Part shown: positions 24,707-34,009 of the stretch, piece by piece
How positions within the stretch are numbered: position 1 is the first letter of the stretch
Layout: every line of letters starts with the position of its first letter
Source of the DNA: Pseudarthrobacter sp. AL07
Lineage (GTDB): Bacteria > Actinomycetota > Actinomycetes > Actinomycetales > Micrococcaceae
Direction of reading: 5' to 3'
Length of the DNA: 64,000 bases
Assembly (NCBI RefSeq): GCF_029960665.1
Contig: NZ_JASBRB010000004.1
Span: 124,001-188,000, forward strand
Program-made: the position numbers and the translations under genes
Notes under the pieces: model-generated
The model's input: the letters and a program-made list of their open reading frames with translations, nothing else
What the model was told of the DNA's origin: nothing
The model's database searches: none

Positions 24707-25819
24707 TCAGCGGCCGGTCTTGGGGGCGAAGATCCTGGCGATCAGCCGGGCGCCCAGGTTCAGGACCATCACCAGGATGATCAGCACCAGGGCGGCCCCC
24801 CAGGCCCGCTGCGAAGAGGGATCCGGGTTTGCCGGGGACGTGGGGTTCAGGATCTGGGTGTAGATGAACGTCGGCAGGGAGGCCATCCAGCCGCCGAACA
24901 CGTTGTTGTTGATGCTGGTGGCAAACCCGGCGGTGACCAGGATGGGCGCGGTCTCGCCGATCACGCGGGCGATCGCCAAGGTGACGCCGGACGCGATGCC
25001 GGAGATCGCCGTCGGAATAACCACCTTGATGATGGTGCGCCACTTGCGCACGCCCAGCGCGTAGGCTGCTTCGCGCAGTTCGTTGGGGACGATCTTCAGC
25101 ATTTCCTCGCTGGATCGCACCACCACGGGGATCATCAGGACAGAAAGCGCGACGGCGGCGACGGCACCGGTTTTGGTGCCGGGCCCAACCACGGCGAAGA
25201 AGAACGCTGCGGCAAACAGGCCGGCCACGATGGACGGGATGCCGGTCATAACGTCCACAAAGAACGTGATGGCGCGGGCCAGCCGGCCGTCGTTGCCGTA
25301 CTCGACCAGGTAGATGGCGGTCAGCAGGCCGACGGGCACAGAGATGACGGTGGCGACCAGCGTCATCTGCACCGTACCCACCAGGGCGTGGTAGATGCCG
25401 CCGATCACGGGGGCGCCCTCTTCGACAGCTTTATTGTCGTAGGCGCCGGTGACGCCGTTCATGGAGTTGGTGAGGAACCCCGGGGCGATCAGGCCGGGAA
25501 CGCCGTTGACCAGAACCGTCCAGATTACGGAGATCAGCGGGAGAAGTGCGACCAGGAATGAGCCCACCACCAGGCAGGTGGCCAGCTTGTCCTTGGCTTT
25601 GCGGGAGCCCTCCACAACAACGCTCCAGCCCACCAGGCCGGCGGTGAAGAGGATGGCCGAGACAATGCCCCAGCCGAAAGCGTTAAAACCGATCAGGGCC
25701 AGGATCGCGGCGCCCACGATGAGCGCGAGTGCCAGGACAACATACGGCGCGTACTTGGGCAACTGGCCCTTGGTCAGGGCTGAACGCTTGCTGCGCACGG
25801 GAGTGAGAGTGGAGGACAT
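24707..25819 (-). CDS. pstA: Phosphate ABC transporter permease PstA
   Basis: This 370-aa permease has an N-terminal extension with two to three extra helices (1-95), then the six-helix BPD permease domain. The EAA-like loop reads LREAAYALGVRKWRTIIKVV, followed by IPTAISGIASGVTLAIARVI. The ATG at 25819 follows the pstC stop directly (TAA then ATG), so translation is probably coupled. Confidence 0.96.
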   Translation of the reverse strand: MSSTLTPVRSKRSALTKGQLPKYAPYVVLALALIVGAAILALIGFNAFGWGIVSAILFTAGLVGWSVVVEGSRKAKDKLATCLVVGSFLVALLPLISVIWTVLVNGVPGLIAPGFLTNSMNGVTGAYDNKAVEEGAPVIGGIYHALVGTVQMTLVATVISVPVGLLTAIYLVEYGNDGRLARAITFFVDVMTGIPSIVAGLFAAAFFFAVVGPGTKTGAVAAVALSVLMIPVVVRSSEEMLKIVPNELREAAYALGVRKWRTIIKVVIPTAISGIASGVTLAIARVIGETAPILVTAGFATSINNNVFGGWMASLPTFIYTQILNPTSPANPDPSSQRAWGAALVLIILVMVLNLGARLIARIFAPKTGR

Positions 25820-26752
25820 TTAGTTTGCTCCCGAGAATTCTTTGTGCCGGGTGATGATCCAGCGGGCGATCATGTTGACTCCCAGGGTGATCACAAACAG
25901 GACCAGGCCGGCGGCGATCAGCGTGCTGACCTTGAGGCCGCTGGCTTCGGGGAAGTTCAGGGCGATCTCCGCGGCGATGGTCTGGTTGCCGGACGTGATC
26001 AGGCTGGCGGTCAGGGCACCGGAGGAGAGGACCAGGGCAACCGCCATGGTCTCGCCCAGTGCCCGGCCCAGGCCCAGCATGACTGCGCTGATGATGCCCG
26101 GACGGGCGAACGGCAGGACCGACATTTTGATCATTTCCCAGCGCGTGGCGCCGAGGGCCAAGGCGGCTTCCTCATGGAGCTTGGGGGTCTGCAGGAAGAT
26201 TTCACGGCTCAGGGACGTGATGATCGGCAGGACCATCACCGAGAGCACAATGCCCGCGGTCAGGATGGTTTTGCCAGTGGCAGAGGCGGGGCCCTGGAAG
26301 ATGGGCAGCCAGCCCATGTTCCCGGCCAGCCAGTTGTAGGCCGGGGATATTTCCTTGGCGAGGAATGCCGCGCCCCAGGCGCCGTAAACTACTGACGGGA
26401 TGGCGGCCAGGAGGTCCACGACGTAGCCGAGGCCGGCGGCGAGTCCGCGCGGTGCGAAGTGCGAGATAAACAGGGCAACGCCGATGGCGACGGGTGTTGC
26501 GATCACCAGGGCGATGACGGCGGCAATGAGGGTGCCAATAACGATCGGCCAGATGTAGGCGAAGAAGCCTTCGCCGCCCTGGATCTCGGCTGCCGGGGCA
26601 GTGAGCGCCGGAATGGCCTGGACAACAAGGAACAATGCCACGCCGAACAGGACGGCGAGGATGAGGCACCCGGCGGCCAGGGCGGCGCCGGAAAAGATCT
26701 TATCCCCGGCGCGGCCTGCGCCCTGGGAACTACTCAGGGGGGTGGCGGTCAT
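25820..26752 (-). CDS. pstC: Phosphate ABC transporter permease PstC
   Basis: This 310-aa permease has six helices and the EAA loop EEAALALGATRWEMIKMSVL (about 200), followed by GLGRALGETMAVALVLSSGA. It pairs with PstA to form the phosphate channel. It starts about 100 bp after pstS, across the hairpin at 26803-26836. Confidence 0.97.
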   Translation of the reverse strand: MTATPLSSSQGAGRAGDKIFSGAALAAGCLILAVLFGVALFLVVQAIPALTAPAAEIQGGEGFFAYIWPIVIGTLIAAVIALVIATPVAIGVALFISHFAPRGLAAGLGYVVDLLAAIPSVVYGAWGAAFLAKEISPAYNWLAGNMGWLPIFQGPASATGKTILTAGIVLSVMVLPIITSLSREIFLQTPKLHEEAALALGATRWEMIKMSVLPFARPGIISAVMLGLGRALGETMAVALVLSSGALTASLITSGNQTIAAEIALNFPEASGLKVSTLIAAGLVLFVITLGVNMIARWIITRHKEFSGAN

Positions 26753-26802
26753 TCCAGACCCTTCGGTTGTTGGTAGTGCCTAAATCGAGCGTACAAAGCC
26801 AA

Positions 26803-26836
26803 GTTCCCCGCCCCGCCTTTCGGCGTGGCGGGGAAC
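26803..26836 (-). terminator. Intercistronic hairpin between pstS and pstC
   Basis: GTTCCCCGCC (26803-26812) and GGCGGGGAAC (26827-26836) form a 10-bp stem with further pairing inside. Read after pstS it would attenuate transcription or stabilise pstS mRNA, giving more PstS than permease. Confidence 0.75.
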
Positions 26837-26854
26837 GTGGTTCAGGGACAGGTA

Positions 26855-27976
26855 CTAGGACTTGACCTTGATGGATTCGATGGCCTTGACGGCCTTCTCG
26901 GCGAGGGCCGAGGAGAGCGGCGCGGACTTCGCGGAGTCAGCAGCTGCCTGCTGACCGGCGTCGGAAACTACGTAGCTTTCGAAGGCCTTGACCAGGTCAA
27001 CGGTCTCCTGCTTGTCGTAGGTGGTGCAGACAACGTGGAAGGAAACCAGGACGATCGGGTATGCGCCTTCGATGGTGGTCTTGCGGTCCAGCTTGATGGA
27101 CAGGTCGTTGGCGGAGCGGCCTTCAACAGGCTTGCCTGCGTCAACAGCCTTGGCGGCTGCGTCAGCGGAGATCTTCGTGAAAGACTCGCCAACCTTGATC
27201 TGAGCAACGCCGAGCTTGCCGCTGACAGCGGAATCATCTGCGTAGGTCACTGCGCCGGGGGTGCCGGTGACTGTCTTGACAACACCAGAGGTTCCCTTGG
27301 CGTTCTCGCCCTGCAGGGTTGCGGGCCAAACGCCGGAAGCCTTGTCGGTCCAGACCTCGGCAGCAGCCGCGGCCAGGTACTCGGTGAAGTTGGTGGTGGT
27401 GCCGGAATCGTCAGAGCGGTTCACCGGGGTGACTTTGAGGTCCGGGAGGGATACGCCTGCGTTCAGTGCGGCGATGGCCGGATCGTTCCAGTTGGCGATC
27501 TGGCCACGGAAGATCTTGGCGACGGTGGCAGCGTCAAGCTTCAGCTCGGTGATGCCGGGGACGTTGAACGCCACGGCGATCGGGGAGATGTAGACCGGGA
27601 TGTTGATTGCGCCATCAGGGCCACAGACGGCCTTGGAGGATGCGAACTCTTCGTCCTTCAGGTAGGCATCCGAGCCGCCGAACTGGGCCGACCCGTCTAC
27701 GAGCGCCTTGCGGCCCGCACCGGAGCCATCCGGGGAGTACTGCACGGTGACGCCCTGGTTGGCGGATGCAAATTCGGTCTTCCAGGCGTCCATGGCCGCG
27801 CCCTGCGCGGAGGAGCCGATGCCGGTCAGCGTGCCGGTGACCTTGGGGCCGGCAGAAGTCTGGTTGCCTGCAGGCGTGTTGCCCGTAGCGTTGTCTGAAC
27901 CGCAGGCGGTGAGCGCGAGTGCGCCGGCTGCGATTACAGCGATAGCCGCGTGGCGGCCGAAACGGAGTGCCTTCAC
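26855..27976 (-). CDS. pstS: Phosphate-binding lipoprotein PstS
   Basis: This 373-aa periplasmic-type binding protein is anchored by a lipobox (ALALTACGS, Cys about 25) after a hydrophobic signal. Phosphate-binding stretches are GIGSSAQGAAMDAWKTEFA, PDGSGAGRKALVDGSAQFGG, VNRSDDSGTTTNFTEYLAAA and GKLGVAQIKVGE. GTG start with GAAGGGG upstream. It leads the pstSCAB operon under the PHO box at 28073-28116, so expression should rise when phosphate is low. Confidence 0.96.
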   Translation of the reverse strand: MKALRFGRHAAIAVIAAGALALTACGSDNATGNTPAGNQTSAGPKVTGTLTGIGSSAQGAAMDAWKTEFASANQGVTVQYSPDGSGAGRKALVDGSAQFGGSDAYLKDEEFASSKAVCGPDGAINIPVYISPIAVAFNVPGITELKLDAATVAKIFRGQIANWNDPAIAALNAGVSLPDLKVTPVNRSDDSGTTTNFTEYLAAAAAEVWTDKASGVWPATLQGENAKGTSGVVKTVTGTPGAVTYADDSAVSGKLGVAQIKVGESFTKISADAAAKAVDAGKPVEGRSANDLSIKLDRKTTIEGAYPIVLVSFHVVCTTYDKQETVDLVKAFESYVVSDAGQQAAADSAKSAPLSSALAEKAVKAIESIKVKS

Positions 27977-28072
27977 TAGATGTACCCCTTCCAGGGTTAT
28001 TCAGCAGCGGCAGGGCCGGAGACGCCCTGCAGCGCGATGCGTACGTTTTGTACCTTCAACGAATCTATGGGC

Positions 28073-28116
28073 CGCAGGTAACGGGATGGGCGGGCATAGG
28101 TGAACAGAAGATTAAC
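28073..28116 (-). promoter_or_regulatory. PHO box (PhoP binding site) upstream of pstS
   Basis: On the - strand four 11-bp units follow each other: GTTAATCTTCT, GTTCACCTATG, CCCGCCCATCC and CGTTACCTGCG. The second unit fits the actinobacterial PhoP repeat GTTCACC-type consensus. A TAGATT-like -10 lies about 12-20 nt downstream (ccCATAGATTcg). Confidence 0.75.
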
Positions 28117-28209
28117 GACGGCGGCATATTGGCTTACACCCGCGGCGCCACCATTGCGCGTTTCACACTTTCGGGCTTAGGTGTCCGGGCGGCAAATAGA
28201 CTGGTGGGC

Positions 28210-29337
28210 ATGGCCGCAGCAGCAGGACTCTCAGCAAGCAGGCGATTCCTGCGCGGCCGCATCCGCACCGGCCTGGTCCGGAGCCGGAACTCGCTGGTCC
28301 CCGCCGTCCAGATGACCGCCTGCGCGGTGGGGGCGTACGCCTTCGCCGAATACGTCCTGGGGCACTCCGGCCCCCTCTTCGCGGCCACATCGTCACTGAT
28401 CGCACTGGGCTTCTCGCGTGACCCGCGGCTGCGCCGGGTGATGGAGGTGGGCCTCGGTTGCACCATCGGGATCGCGGTGGGTGATCTGCTGCTGCACTGG
28501 CTGGGCAGCGGCATCTGGCAGGCCGCCGTCGTCCTTCTGTTCTCCATCCTGCTGGCCCGCTTCCTGGACAGCGGCAACATCTTCACCACCCAACTGGGGC
28601 TGCAATCCTTGCTGGTGGTACTGCTCCCGGCGCCGGACGGCGGGCCGTTCACCCGCAGCATTGACGCCATTGTTGGCGGGGTGTTCGCACTTCTGGTGAC
28701 CATCCTGATTCCGAAGGATCCGCGCCGGGAGCCCCGCAAGGATGTACGGAAGCTGCTCCACGAACTGGCCGAAGTACTGCGGGAATGCGCTACTGCACTG
28801 AGCAACAGCGACTCCACCCAGGCGTGGCACGCCCTGATCCGCGGCCGGAACTGCCAGACGCTGGTGGACGCTATGCGCCACTCCCTCCGTGCTTCCGGCG
28901 AGGTGGCCACGCTCGCGCCGGCCCACCGCCGGCACCGCGACGAGTTGGACCGGCTCAAGCAGTCACTGGACTCCATCGACCTTGCGCTCAGGAACAGCCG
29001 CGTGTTCGCACGGCGGCTGACCAGCGCCATCAACCATGCCGCACTGTCCGATGAGGCAACCGAGAACATTGCAGAGGTGCTGGAGGATACGGCGGCTGCG
29101 ATTGATGAACTCTCGCTGGGCCTTGCCGAGACGCACGACGGCGCGCGGCGCGCCCATCTGAGGACGGCCCGGCAGGACTTCAGCGAGGTTGCGCTGCGGC
29201 TGCACCCGAGGCTGCTGGAAGTCCAGCGCCTTGAGGGAGAGACTGTGGTGATGCTGTTCCGGCCGCTGATGGTGGACCTCCTGGAGGCCACGGGCATGGA
29301 TCCGATCGAGGCCAGGGACGTGCTGCCGGGCTTGTAG
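28210..29337 (+). CDS. FUSC-family inner membrane protein (aromatic acid exporter-like)
   Basis: This 375-aa protein has an N-terminal block of about six helices (residues 30-165; VGAYAFAEYVLGHSGPLFAA, ALGFSRDPRLRRVMEVGLGC) and a long soluble helical half rich in Leu, Arg and Glu. This is the FUSC/ArAE arrangement. Family members are linked to export of aromatic acids or other toxic metabolites. TAGACT (28197-28202) lies 7 nt before the ATG, so translation is probably leaderless. A longer frame from 27967 would cross the pstS promoter and is rejected. It diverges from pstS; the two promoters overlap. Confidence 0.85.
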   Translation: MAAAAGLSASRRFLRGRIRTGLVRSRNSLVPAVQMTACAVGAYAFAEYVLGHSGPLFAATSSLIALGFSRDPRLRRVMEVGLGCTIGIAVGDLLLHWLGSGIWQAAVVLLFSILLARFLDSGNIFTTQLGLQSLLVVLLPAPDGGPFTRSIDAIVGGVFALLVTILIPKDPRREPRKDVRKLLHELAEVLRECATALSNSDSTQAWHALIRGRNCQTLVDAMRHSLRASGEVATLAPAHRRHRDELDRLKQSLDSIDLALRNSRVFARRLTSAINHAALSDEATENIAEVLEDTAAAIDELSLGLAETHDGARRAHLRTARQDFSEVALRLHPRLLEVQRLEGETVVMLFRPLMVDLLEATGMDPIEARDVLPGL

Positions 29338-29435
29338 CGGGCCGACGGGCTGGGCCCACGCCTGCAGGGTTCCCTGGCCGAGCTTAGGGGGGCAGGTGGG
29401 GAGGATTGTCGGTGCCCGCCAGTAGGGTGGAACCC

Positions 29436-30809
29436 ATGGCAACAAAGACTTCCCGGGCGTCCAAAGCGCCGGCTTATAAGTGCGCCGAATGCGGCTGGAC
29501 CACTGTCAAGTGGGTGGGACGCTGCGGCGAGTGCCAGGCGTGGGGGACGGTTGAGGAAACCGGTGCCGCTGTAGCGCGGACGACGGCGGCAACAACAGTT
29601 CTGGAGCCGGCCCGCCGGATCGCCGAGGTGGATGCCAGCACGGCGGCTTTCCTGCCTACCGGCGTGGACGAGCTGGACCGCGTACTGGGCGGTGGCCTCG
29701 TCCCGGGTGCGGTCATCCTGCTTGCCGGGGAACCCGGCGTGGGCAAGTCCACCCTACTCCTGGACGTCGCGGCCAAGTTCGCCCGCACCGCCCAGGATGT
29801 CCTGTATGTCACGGGCGAGGAATCCGCCGCGCAGGTGAAGCTGCGCGCCGAACGGATCGACGCCGTCGCGGACTCACTGTACCTGTCCGCCGAAACTGAC
29901 CTGGGGCAGGCCTTGGGGCAGGTGGAGAAAATCGAGCCGCGGCTGCTGATTGTGGACTCGGTCCAGACGCTCAGCAGCGCTGACGTGGACGGCAGCGCCG
30001 GCGGCGTCTCGCAGGTGCGTGAGGTTGCGGCGTCCATCATCGCAGCTGCGAAGCGCCGGAACATGACTACGTTGCTGGTGGGGCACGTCACGAAGGACGG
30101 GTCCATCGCGGGGCCGCGGCTGCTCGAACACCTGGTGGACGTGGTGTGCCAGTTCGAAGGCGAGCGGCATTCCCGGCTCCGGATGCTGCGCGCGGTGAAG
30201 AATCGGTACGGGCCCACGGATGACGTCGGCTGTTTTGACTTGAATGAGAACGGCATCGAAGGGCTCACGGACCCCAGCGGGCTGTTCGTGAGCCGCACCA
30301 AGGAACCTGTCTCCGGCACCTGCATCACCGTGACCATGGAAGGGCGGCGGCCTTTGCTTGCCGAGGTGCAGTCGCTGCTTGCCGAGAGCGCCAACTCGCA
30401 GCCCCGCCGGGCCACCAGCGGCCTGGACAGTTCACGGGTGTCCATGCTCCTGGCGGTGCTACAGCAGCGCGCCGGCTGCCTGCTGCACAAGGACGATTCC
30501 TACGTGGCCACGGTAGGTGGCGTGAAGCTCAGCGAACCGGCCACTGACCTCGCCGTTGCCTTGGCCGTCGCCTCCGCGAAGGCCCGCAAACCCCTGCCCA
30601 TCCGGCTGATCGCGTTCGGCGAGGTGGGCCTGGCCGGCGAAGTCCGGCCGGTACCCGGCATCAACCAGCGCATCCAGGAAGCACACCGCCTGGGCTTCAC
30701 CCACGCCGTGGTCCCGGCCAGCCACAACGGTCCCGGCCCTGTCCCGGCGGGCTTCTCCGTGCGCGAGGTGGAACATCTGACGGAGGCGTTGAGCCTGCTG
30801 ATCGGGTAG
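29436..30809 (+). CDS. radA: DNA repair protein RadA (Sms)
   Basis: This 457-aa protein has a C4 zinc finger at about 10-35 (CAECGWTTVKWVGRCGEC), a RecA-like ATPase with Walker A LAGEPGVGKST (about 100), the RadA-specific KNRYG motif (about 257) and a C-terminal Lon-like domain (SVREVEHLTEALSLL at the end). RadA promotes branch migration in recombination. TAGGGT (29423-29428) is 7 nt before the ATG, again a leaderless layout. Confidence 0.97.
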   Translation: MATKTSRASKAPAYKCAECGWTTVKWVGRCGECQAWGTVEETGAAVARTTAATTVLEPARRIAEVDASTAAFLPTGVDELDRVLGGGLVPGAVILLAGEPGVGKSTLLLDVAAKFARTAQDVLYVTGEESAAQVKLRAERIDAVADSLYLSAETDLGQALGQVEKIEPRLLIVDSVQTLSSADVDGSAGGVSQVREVAASIIAAAKRRNMTTLLVGHVTKDGSIAGPRLLEHLVDVVCQFEGERHSRLRMLRAVKNRYGPTDDVGCFDLNENGIEGLTDPSGLFVSRTKEPVSGTCITVTMEGRRPLLAEVQSLLAESANSQPRRATSGLDSSRVSMLLAVLQQRAGCLLHKDDSYVATVGGVKLSEPATDLAVALAVASAKARKPLPIRLIAFGEVGLAGEVRPVPGINQRIQEAHRLGFTHAVVPASHNGPGPVPAGFSVREVEHLTEALSLLIG

Positions 30810-30833
30810 GGCCCGTTGCCGGCGGGGGCGGTG

Positions 30834-32063
30834 TCAGCTGGCCGTGATCACCAGGGCAACGCTGTGTCCGCCGAAGCCAAAAGCGTTCACCAGGCCGGCG
30901 GGGGCGGAGCCCGGCGCCAGCGTGTGCGCGTTTTCCGTGATGACGTTCAGGTTCACTTCGGGGTCCAGCGCCTCGACGTTCGCCGTTCCGGGAAGCTGTC
31001 CGGTCTGCAGGGCCTGGACCACCACAACCGCGGCGAGCGCACCGGCGCCGCCCAGCAGGTGGCCTGTGTGGCCCTTGGTGGAAGTCACGGGCACGTTGGC
31101 ACCGAAAATGGCGTTGATGGCCTGCGCCTCGAGCCGGTCCCCTACCGGGGTGGAGGTGGCGTGCGCGTGAACGAAGCCGATTTCCGAAGCCTGCATTCCG
31201 GCCGAGGCCAGGGCCTTCTGCATGACCCTCCGCTGCATGGCGGGGTCCGCGGCCACGATGTCGTTGGCGTCCGAGGTTACCGCCCCGCCGGCCACTGCGC
31301 CGAGGACAACGGCGCCGCGCGCCCGGGCGTGGGCCTCACTCTCAAGCACCACAATGCCGGCGCCTTCTGCGAGGACAAAGCCGTCGCGGGCGCCGTCGAA
31401 CGGGCGCGAGGCTAGCTGGGGTTCGCTGTTGCGCGTGGAGAGTGCCCGGATCTGGGAGAACCCGGTGATCACAAGGTCGTTGACGGATGCGTCCACGCCG
31501 CCGGCAATCACGACGTCGGCCGCTCCGGAGCGGATCATTTCGGCGCCCTGGACAATTGCTTCCGCGCCGGACGCGCACGCGCTGACCGGGGTCCGGGCTC
31601 CGCCGCGGGCGCCGAGGTCAATGGAGACCCAGGCCGCGGGGCCGTTGACCATCAGCCGGGTGAGGGTGTGCGGCGAGACCCGGCGCGGGCCGCCGCTGGC
31701 GAGCGCACGGTCCTGTTCGAGGGTGGAACCGAGGCCGCCATAGGCGGAGCCGATCACCACAGCGAACCGTTCGGGGTCGACGTCGGGCGTTCCTGCCTGC
31801 TGCCAGGCTTCCCGGGCAGCCACCAGCGCCAGTTGCCCGCACCGGTCCATCCTTTTCAGCTCGCGCGTGGTGAGGTGCTCCGAAAGGTCTGCGGTGACCT
31901 GTCCGGCCATGCGCACGGGCAACTGCTCCGCCCACTCCTGATCCAGCGCGGCGATGCCGGACTGCCCCGCCAGCAGGCCGGTCCAGGTTTCTGCCATCGT
32001 GGATCCGAGCGGGTTGATGGTGCCGACGCCGGTGATCAGCGCGCGGGGTTGGTCTGCAGACAT
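30834..32063 (-). CDS. Beta-ketoacyl-ACP synthase, FabF-like
   Basis: This 409-aa thiolase-fold condensing enzyme keeps the Cys-His-His triad: VSACASGAEAIVQGAEMIRS (Cys about 165), HAHATSTPVGDRLEA (His about 305) and STKGHTGHLLGGAGALAAV (His about 340). It elongates acyl chains on ACP by decarboxylative condensation. No acpP, fabD or fabH is near, so it may be a second KAS II for special lipids. It starts 6 nt after the prfC stop. Confidence 0.92.
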   Translation of the reverse strand: MSADQPRALITGVGTINPLGSTMAETWTGLLAGQSGIAALDQEWAEQLPVRMAGQVTADLSEHLTTRELKRMDRCGQLALVAAREAWQQAGTPDVDPERFAVVIGSAYGGLGSTLEQDRALASGGPRRVSPHTLTRLMVNGPAAWVSIDLGARGGARTPVSACASGAEAIVQGAEMIRSGAADVVIAGGVDASVNDLVITGFSQIRALSTRNSEPQLASRPFDGARDGFVLAEGAGIVVLESEAHARARGAVVLGAVAGGAVTSDANDIVAADPAMQRRVMQKALASAGMQASEIGFVHAHATSTPVGDRLEAQAINAIFGANVPVTSTKGHTGHLLGGAGALAAVVVVQALQTGQLPGTANVEALDPEVNLNVITENAHTLAPGSAPAGLVNAFGFGGHSVALVITAS

Positions 32064-32069
32064 TGGACG

Positions 32070-33683
32070 CTACTTTGCGGGGTTGTGGGTGCCGATGGGC
32101 ACGAGGGTCAGATCGGGGTGGTTCTTCTCGATCCGGCGCAGGGCCCAGACGTCGTTGAACAGGGCAAGGTATTCGCCGTCGGACCGCAACAGCACCTCGG
32201 CACCGGGCACGTTGGCCAGCGTGGGCATGGCCTCCGCCGTCGAAATCCTGGCGATGGAGTACGGCAGGCGTTCCAGCCGCATCGGGGCGCTGAAATCGTG
32301 GGCCATGCGGTCCTCCACCACTTCGAACTGCATGGGGCCGACGGCGGCGAGCACCGGCGCCTGGTCGCCGCGGACGTCGGAGCGGAGCACCTGGATGACG
32401 CCCTCGTGCTCGAGCTGCTCGATGCCCCGGCGGAACTGCTTGAACTTGCTGGGGTCCTTGGACCGGGCCACCTGGAAATGTTCCGGGGCGAACAGCGGAA
32501 TGGCGGGGTATTCCACCGCGTCTTCGAGGAAGAGGCTGTCACCTACGCGCAGCGTGGAGGCGTTGACCAGGCCAACAACGTCGCCGGGGTAGGCCTCGTC
32601 GATGACCTCGCGTTCGCGGCCGAAGACCTGCTGGGCGTACTTGGTGGCGAACGACTTTCCGGTGCGGGTCTGGGTGACCACCATGCCGCGTTCAAAAACT
32701 CCGGAGCAGACACGGATGAAGGCGACGTGGTCGCGGTGGGCCTTGTTCATGCCGGCCTGGACCTTGAAGACGAAGCCGGAGAAGGACGATTCGACCGGGC
32801 GCGGGCTGCCCTCGACGTCGGGCCGGGGGGCGGCGTGCGGCGCGAAGTCCACCAGGGCGTCCAGCAGTTCCTTCACGCCGAAGTTCAGCGCGGCGGAGCT
32901 GAAAAGGATGGGGGTGGCGGTGCCCGCGTGGAAGGCTTCGACGTCGAATTCGAGGTTGGACTCGATGACCAGGCCGGCCTCGTCCACGGCGTCGGTCCAG
33001 TTGCTGCCCTGCGTCTCCGCGGCCTCTTCGGGCGTGAAGTACTCGGTCAGGGCGATGTTGGCGCCGGAATTGTTGCGCTGGAAGCGGGCGAAGCGGTCCT
33101 GGCGGAGGTCCCAGACGCCGCGGAAGTCACCGGAGATTCCCACGGCCCAGGTCAGCGGCATGGGCTGGAGGCCGGTGCGCTCGGTGAGCTCGTCCATCAG
33201 CGCCAGTGCGTCCAGGCCCGGCCGGTCCCACTTGTTGATCACGGTGATGATGGGCAGGTTCCGCGCCTTGCAGACTTCAAACAGCTTCATGGTCTGCGTT
33301 TCAAGGCCCTTGGCGGCGTCCACGAGCATCACCGCGCAGTCGACGGCGGCCAGGACGCGGTAGGTATCCTCGGAGAAGTCCGCGTGGCCGGGGGTGTCAA
33401 GCAGGTTGATGACGGTGTCCCGGTAGGAGAACTGGAGGGCGGCGGAGCTGATGGAGATGCCGCGGTCCTTCTCCATCTGCATCCAGTCCGAAACCGTTTC
33501 CTTGCGGTTGGCCTTACCGCTGGAGGCGCCGGCCGTGCCGATCACCTTCGCGTGCAGTGCCAGAGCCTCGGTGAGGGTGGACTTGCCGGCGTCGGGGTGC
33601 GAAATGACAGCAAAGGTCCGACGCCGGGCCGCCTGTTTGTGAATCTCGTTGACCCGGGCGGGGCTAAGGACATCTTGGGACAC
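32070..33683 (-). CDS. prfC: Peptide chain release factor 3
   Basis: This 537-aa translational GTPase has G1 ISHPDAGKSTLTEALALHA (about 29), G3 LLDTPGHADFSEDTYRVLAA and G4 VINKWDRPGLDALALMDEL, followed by the RF3-specific C-terminal domains (VQAGMNKAHRDHVAFIRVCS). RF3 removes RF1/RF2 from the ribosome after peptide release. It heads a two-gene unit with the FabF-like gene. Confidence 0.97.
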   Translation of the reverse strand: MSQDVLSPARVNEIHKQAARRRTFAVISHPDAGKSTLTEALALHAKVIGTAGASSGKANRKETVSDWMQMEKDRGISISSAALQFSYRDTVINLLDTPGHADFSEDTYRVLAAVDCAVMLVDAAKGLETQTMKLFEVCKARNLPIITVINKWDRPGLDALALMDELTERTGLQPMPLTWAVGISGDFRGVWDLRQDRFARFQRNNSGANIALTEYFTPEEAAETQGSNWTDAVDEAGLVIESNLEFDVEAFHAGTATPILFSSAALNFGVKELLDALVDFAPHAAPRPDVEGSPRPVESSFSGFVFKVQAGMNKAHRDHVAFIRVCSGVFERGMVVTQTRTGKSFATKYAQQVFGREREVIDEAYPGDVVGLVNASTLRVGDSLFLEDAVEYPAIPLFAPEHFQVARSKDPSKFKQFRRGIEQLEHEGVIQVLRSDVRGDQAPVLAAVGPMQFEVVEDRMAHDFSAPMRLERLPYSIARISTAEAMPTLANVPGAEVLLRSDGEYLALFNDVWALRRIEKNHPDLTLVPIGTHNPAK

Positions 33684-33802
33684 GGTGCTACTTTCGCTGC
33701 GGTGGGGTTACCCCAAGGCGCTCGGCAGGCCTTAAGGGGAAGCATGGCTCTGTGAGAGCCAAGTTCCAAGTTTATCGCAGCGGCGGACTTTAGGCTGGGG
33801 CC

Positions 33803-34000
33803 ATGAATAACACCAAGAGAGCAACGCTCATTTGGTCGCTGGGGGCAGTTATTTTCTCCCTCATCGGCGTATCCACCGCACTGGGCTCCAACGGAGTCTG
33901 GTACCTCATCATTTCGGCCGTGGTACTTCTTCTAGCCGGCATCGCTTTCGCCGCCAGGGCGATTCTCTCCCTCCGGGCAGCCAGCGGTTCAGACGCTTAG
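33803..34000 (+). CDS. Small two-helix membrane protein
   Basis: This 65-aa protein has two membrane helices (about 8-28, LIWSLGAVIFSLIGVSTALG; about 32-55, WYLIISAVVLLLAGIAFAAR). No family recognised. TAGGCT (33791-33796) lies 6 nt before the ATG. Its own TAG stop at 33998-34000 forms the first half of the -10 of the next gene. Confidence 0.7.
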   Translation: MNNTKRATLIWSLGAVIFSLIGVSTALGSNGVWYLIISAVVLLLAGIAFAARAILSLRAASGSDA

Positions 34001-34003
34001 GCT
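33998..34003 (+). promoter_or_regulatory. -10 element of arr, overlapping the previous stop codon
   Basis: TAGGCT ends exactly 6 nt before the GTG at 34010. The TAG half is the stop codon of the small membrane protein gene. Confidence 0.55.
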
Positions 34004-34009
34004 GTAGGT

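Noticed and set aside
27967..28209. N-terminal extension of the FUSC protein back to 27967
   Set aside because: It would read through the pstS start and PHO box. A TAGACT box 7 nt before 28210 explains the start better.
31668..33755. A 695-codon open frame on the + strand
   Set aside because: It is antisense to the prfC and FabF-like genes and arises from high GC third positions. It has no motifs and no ribosome site.
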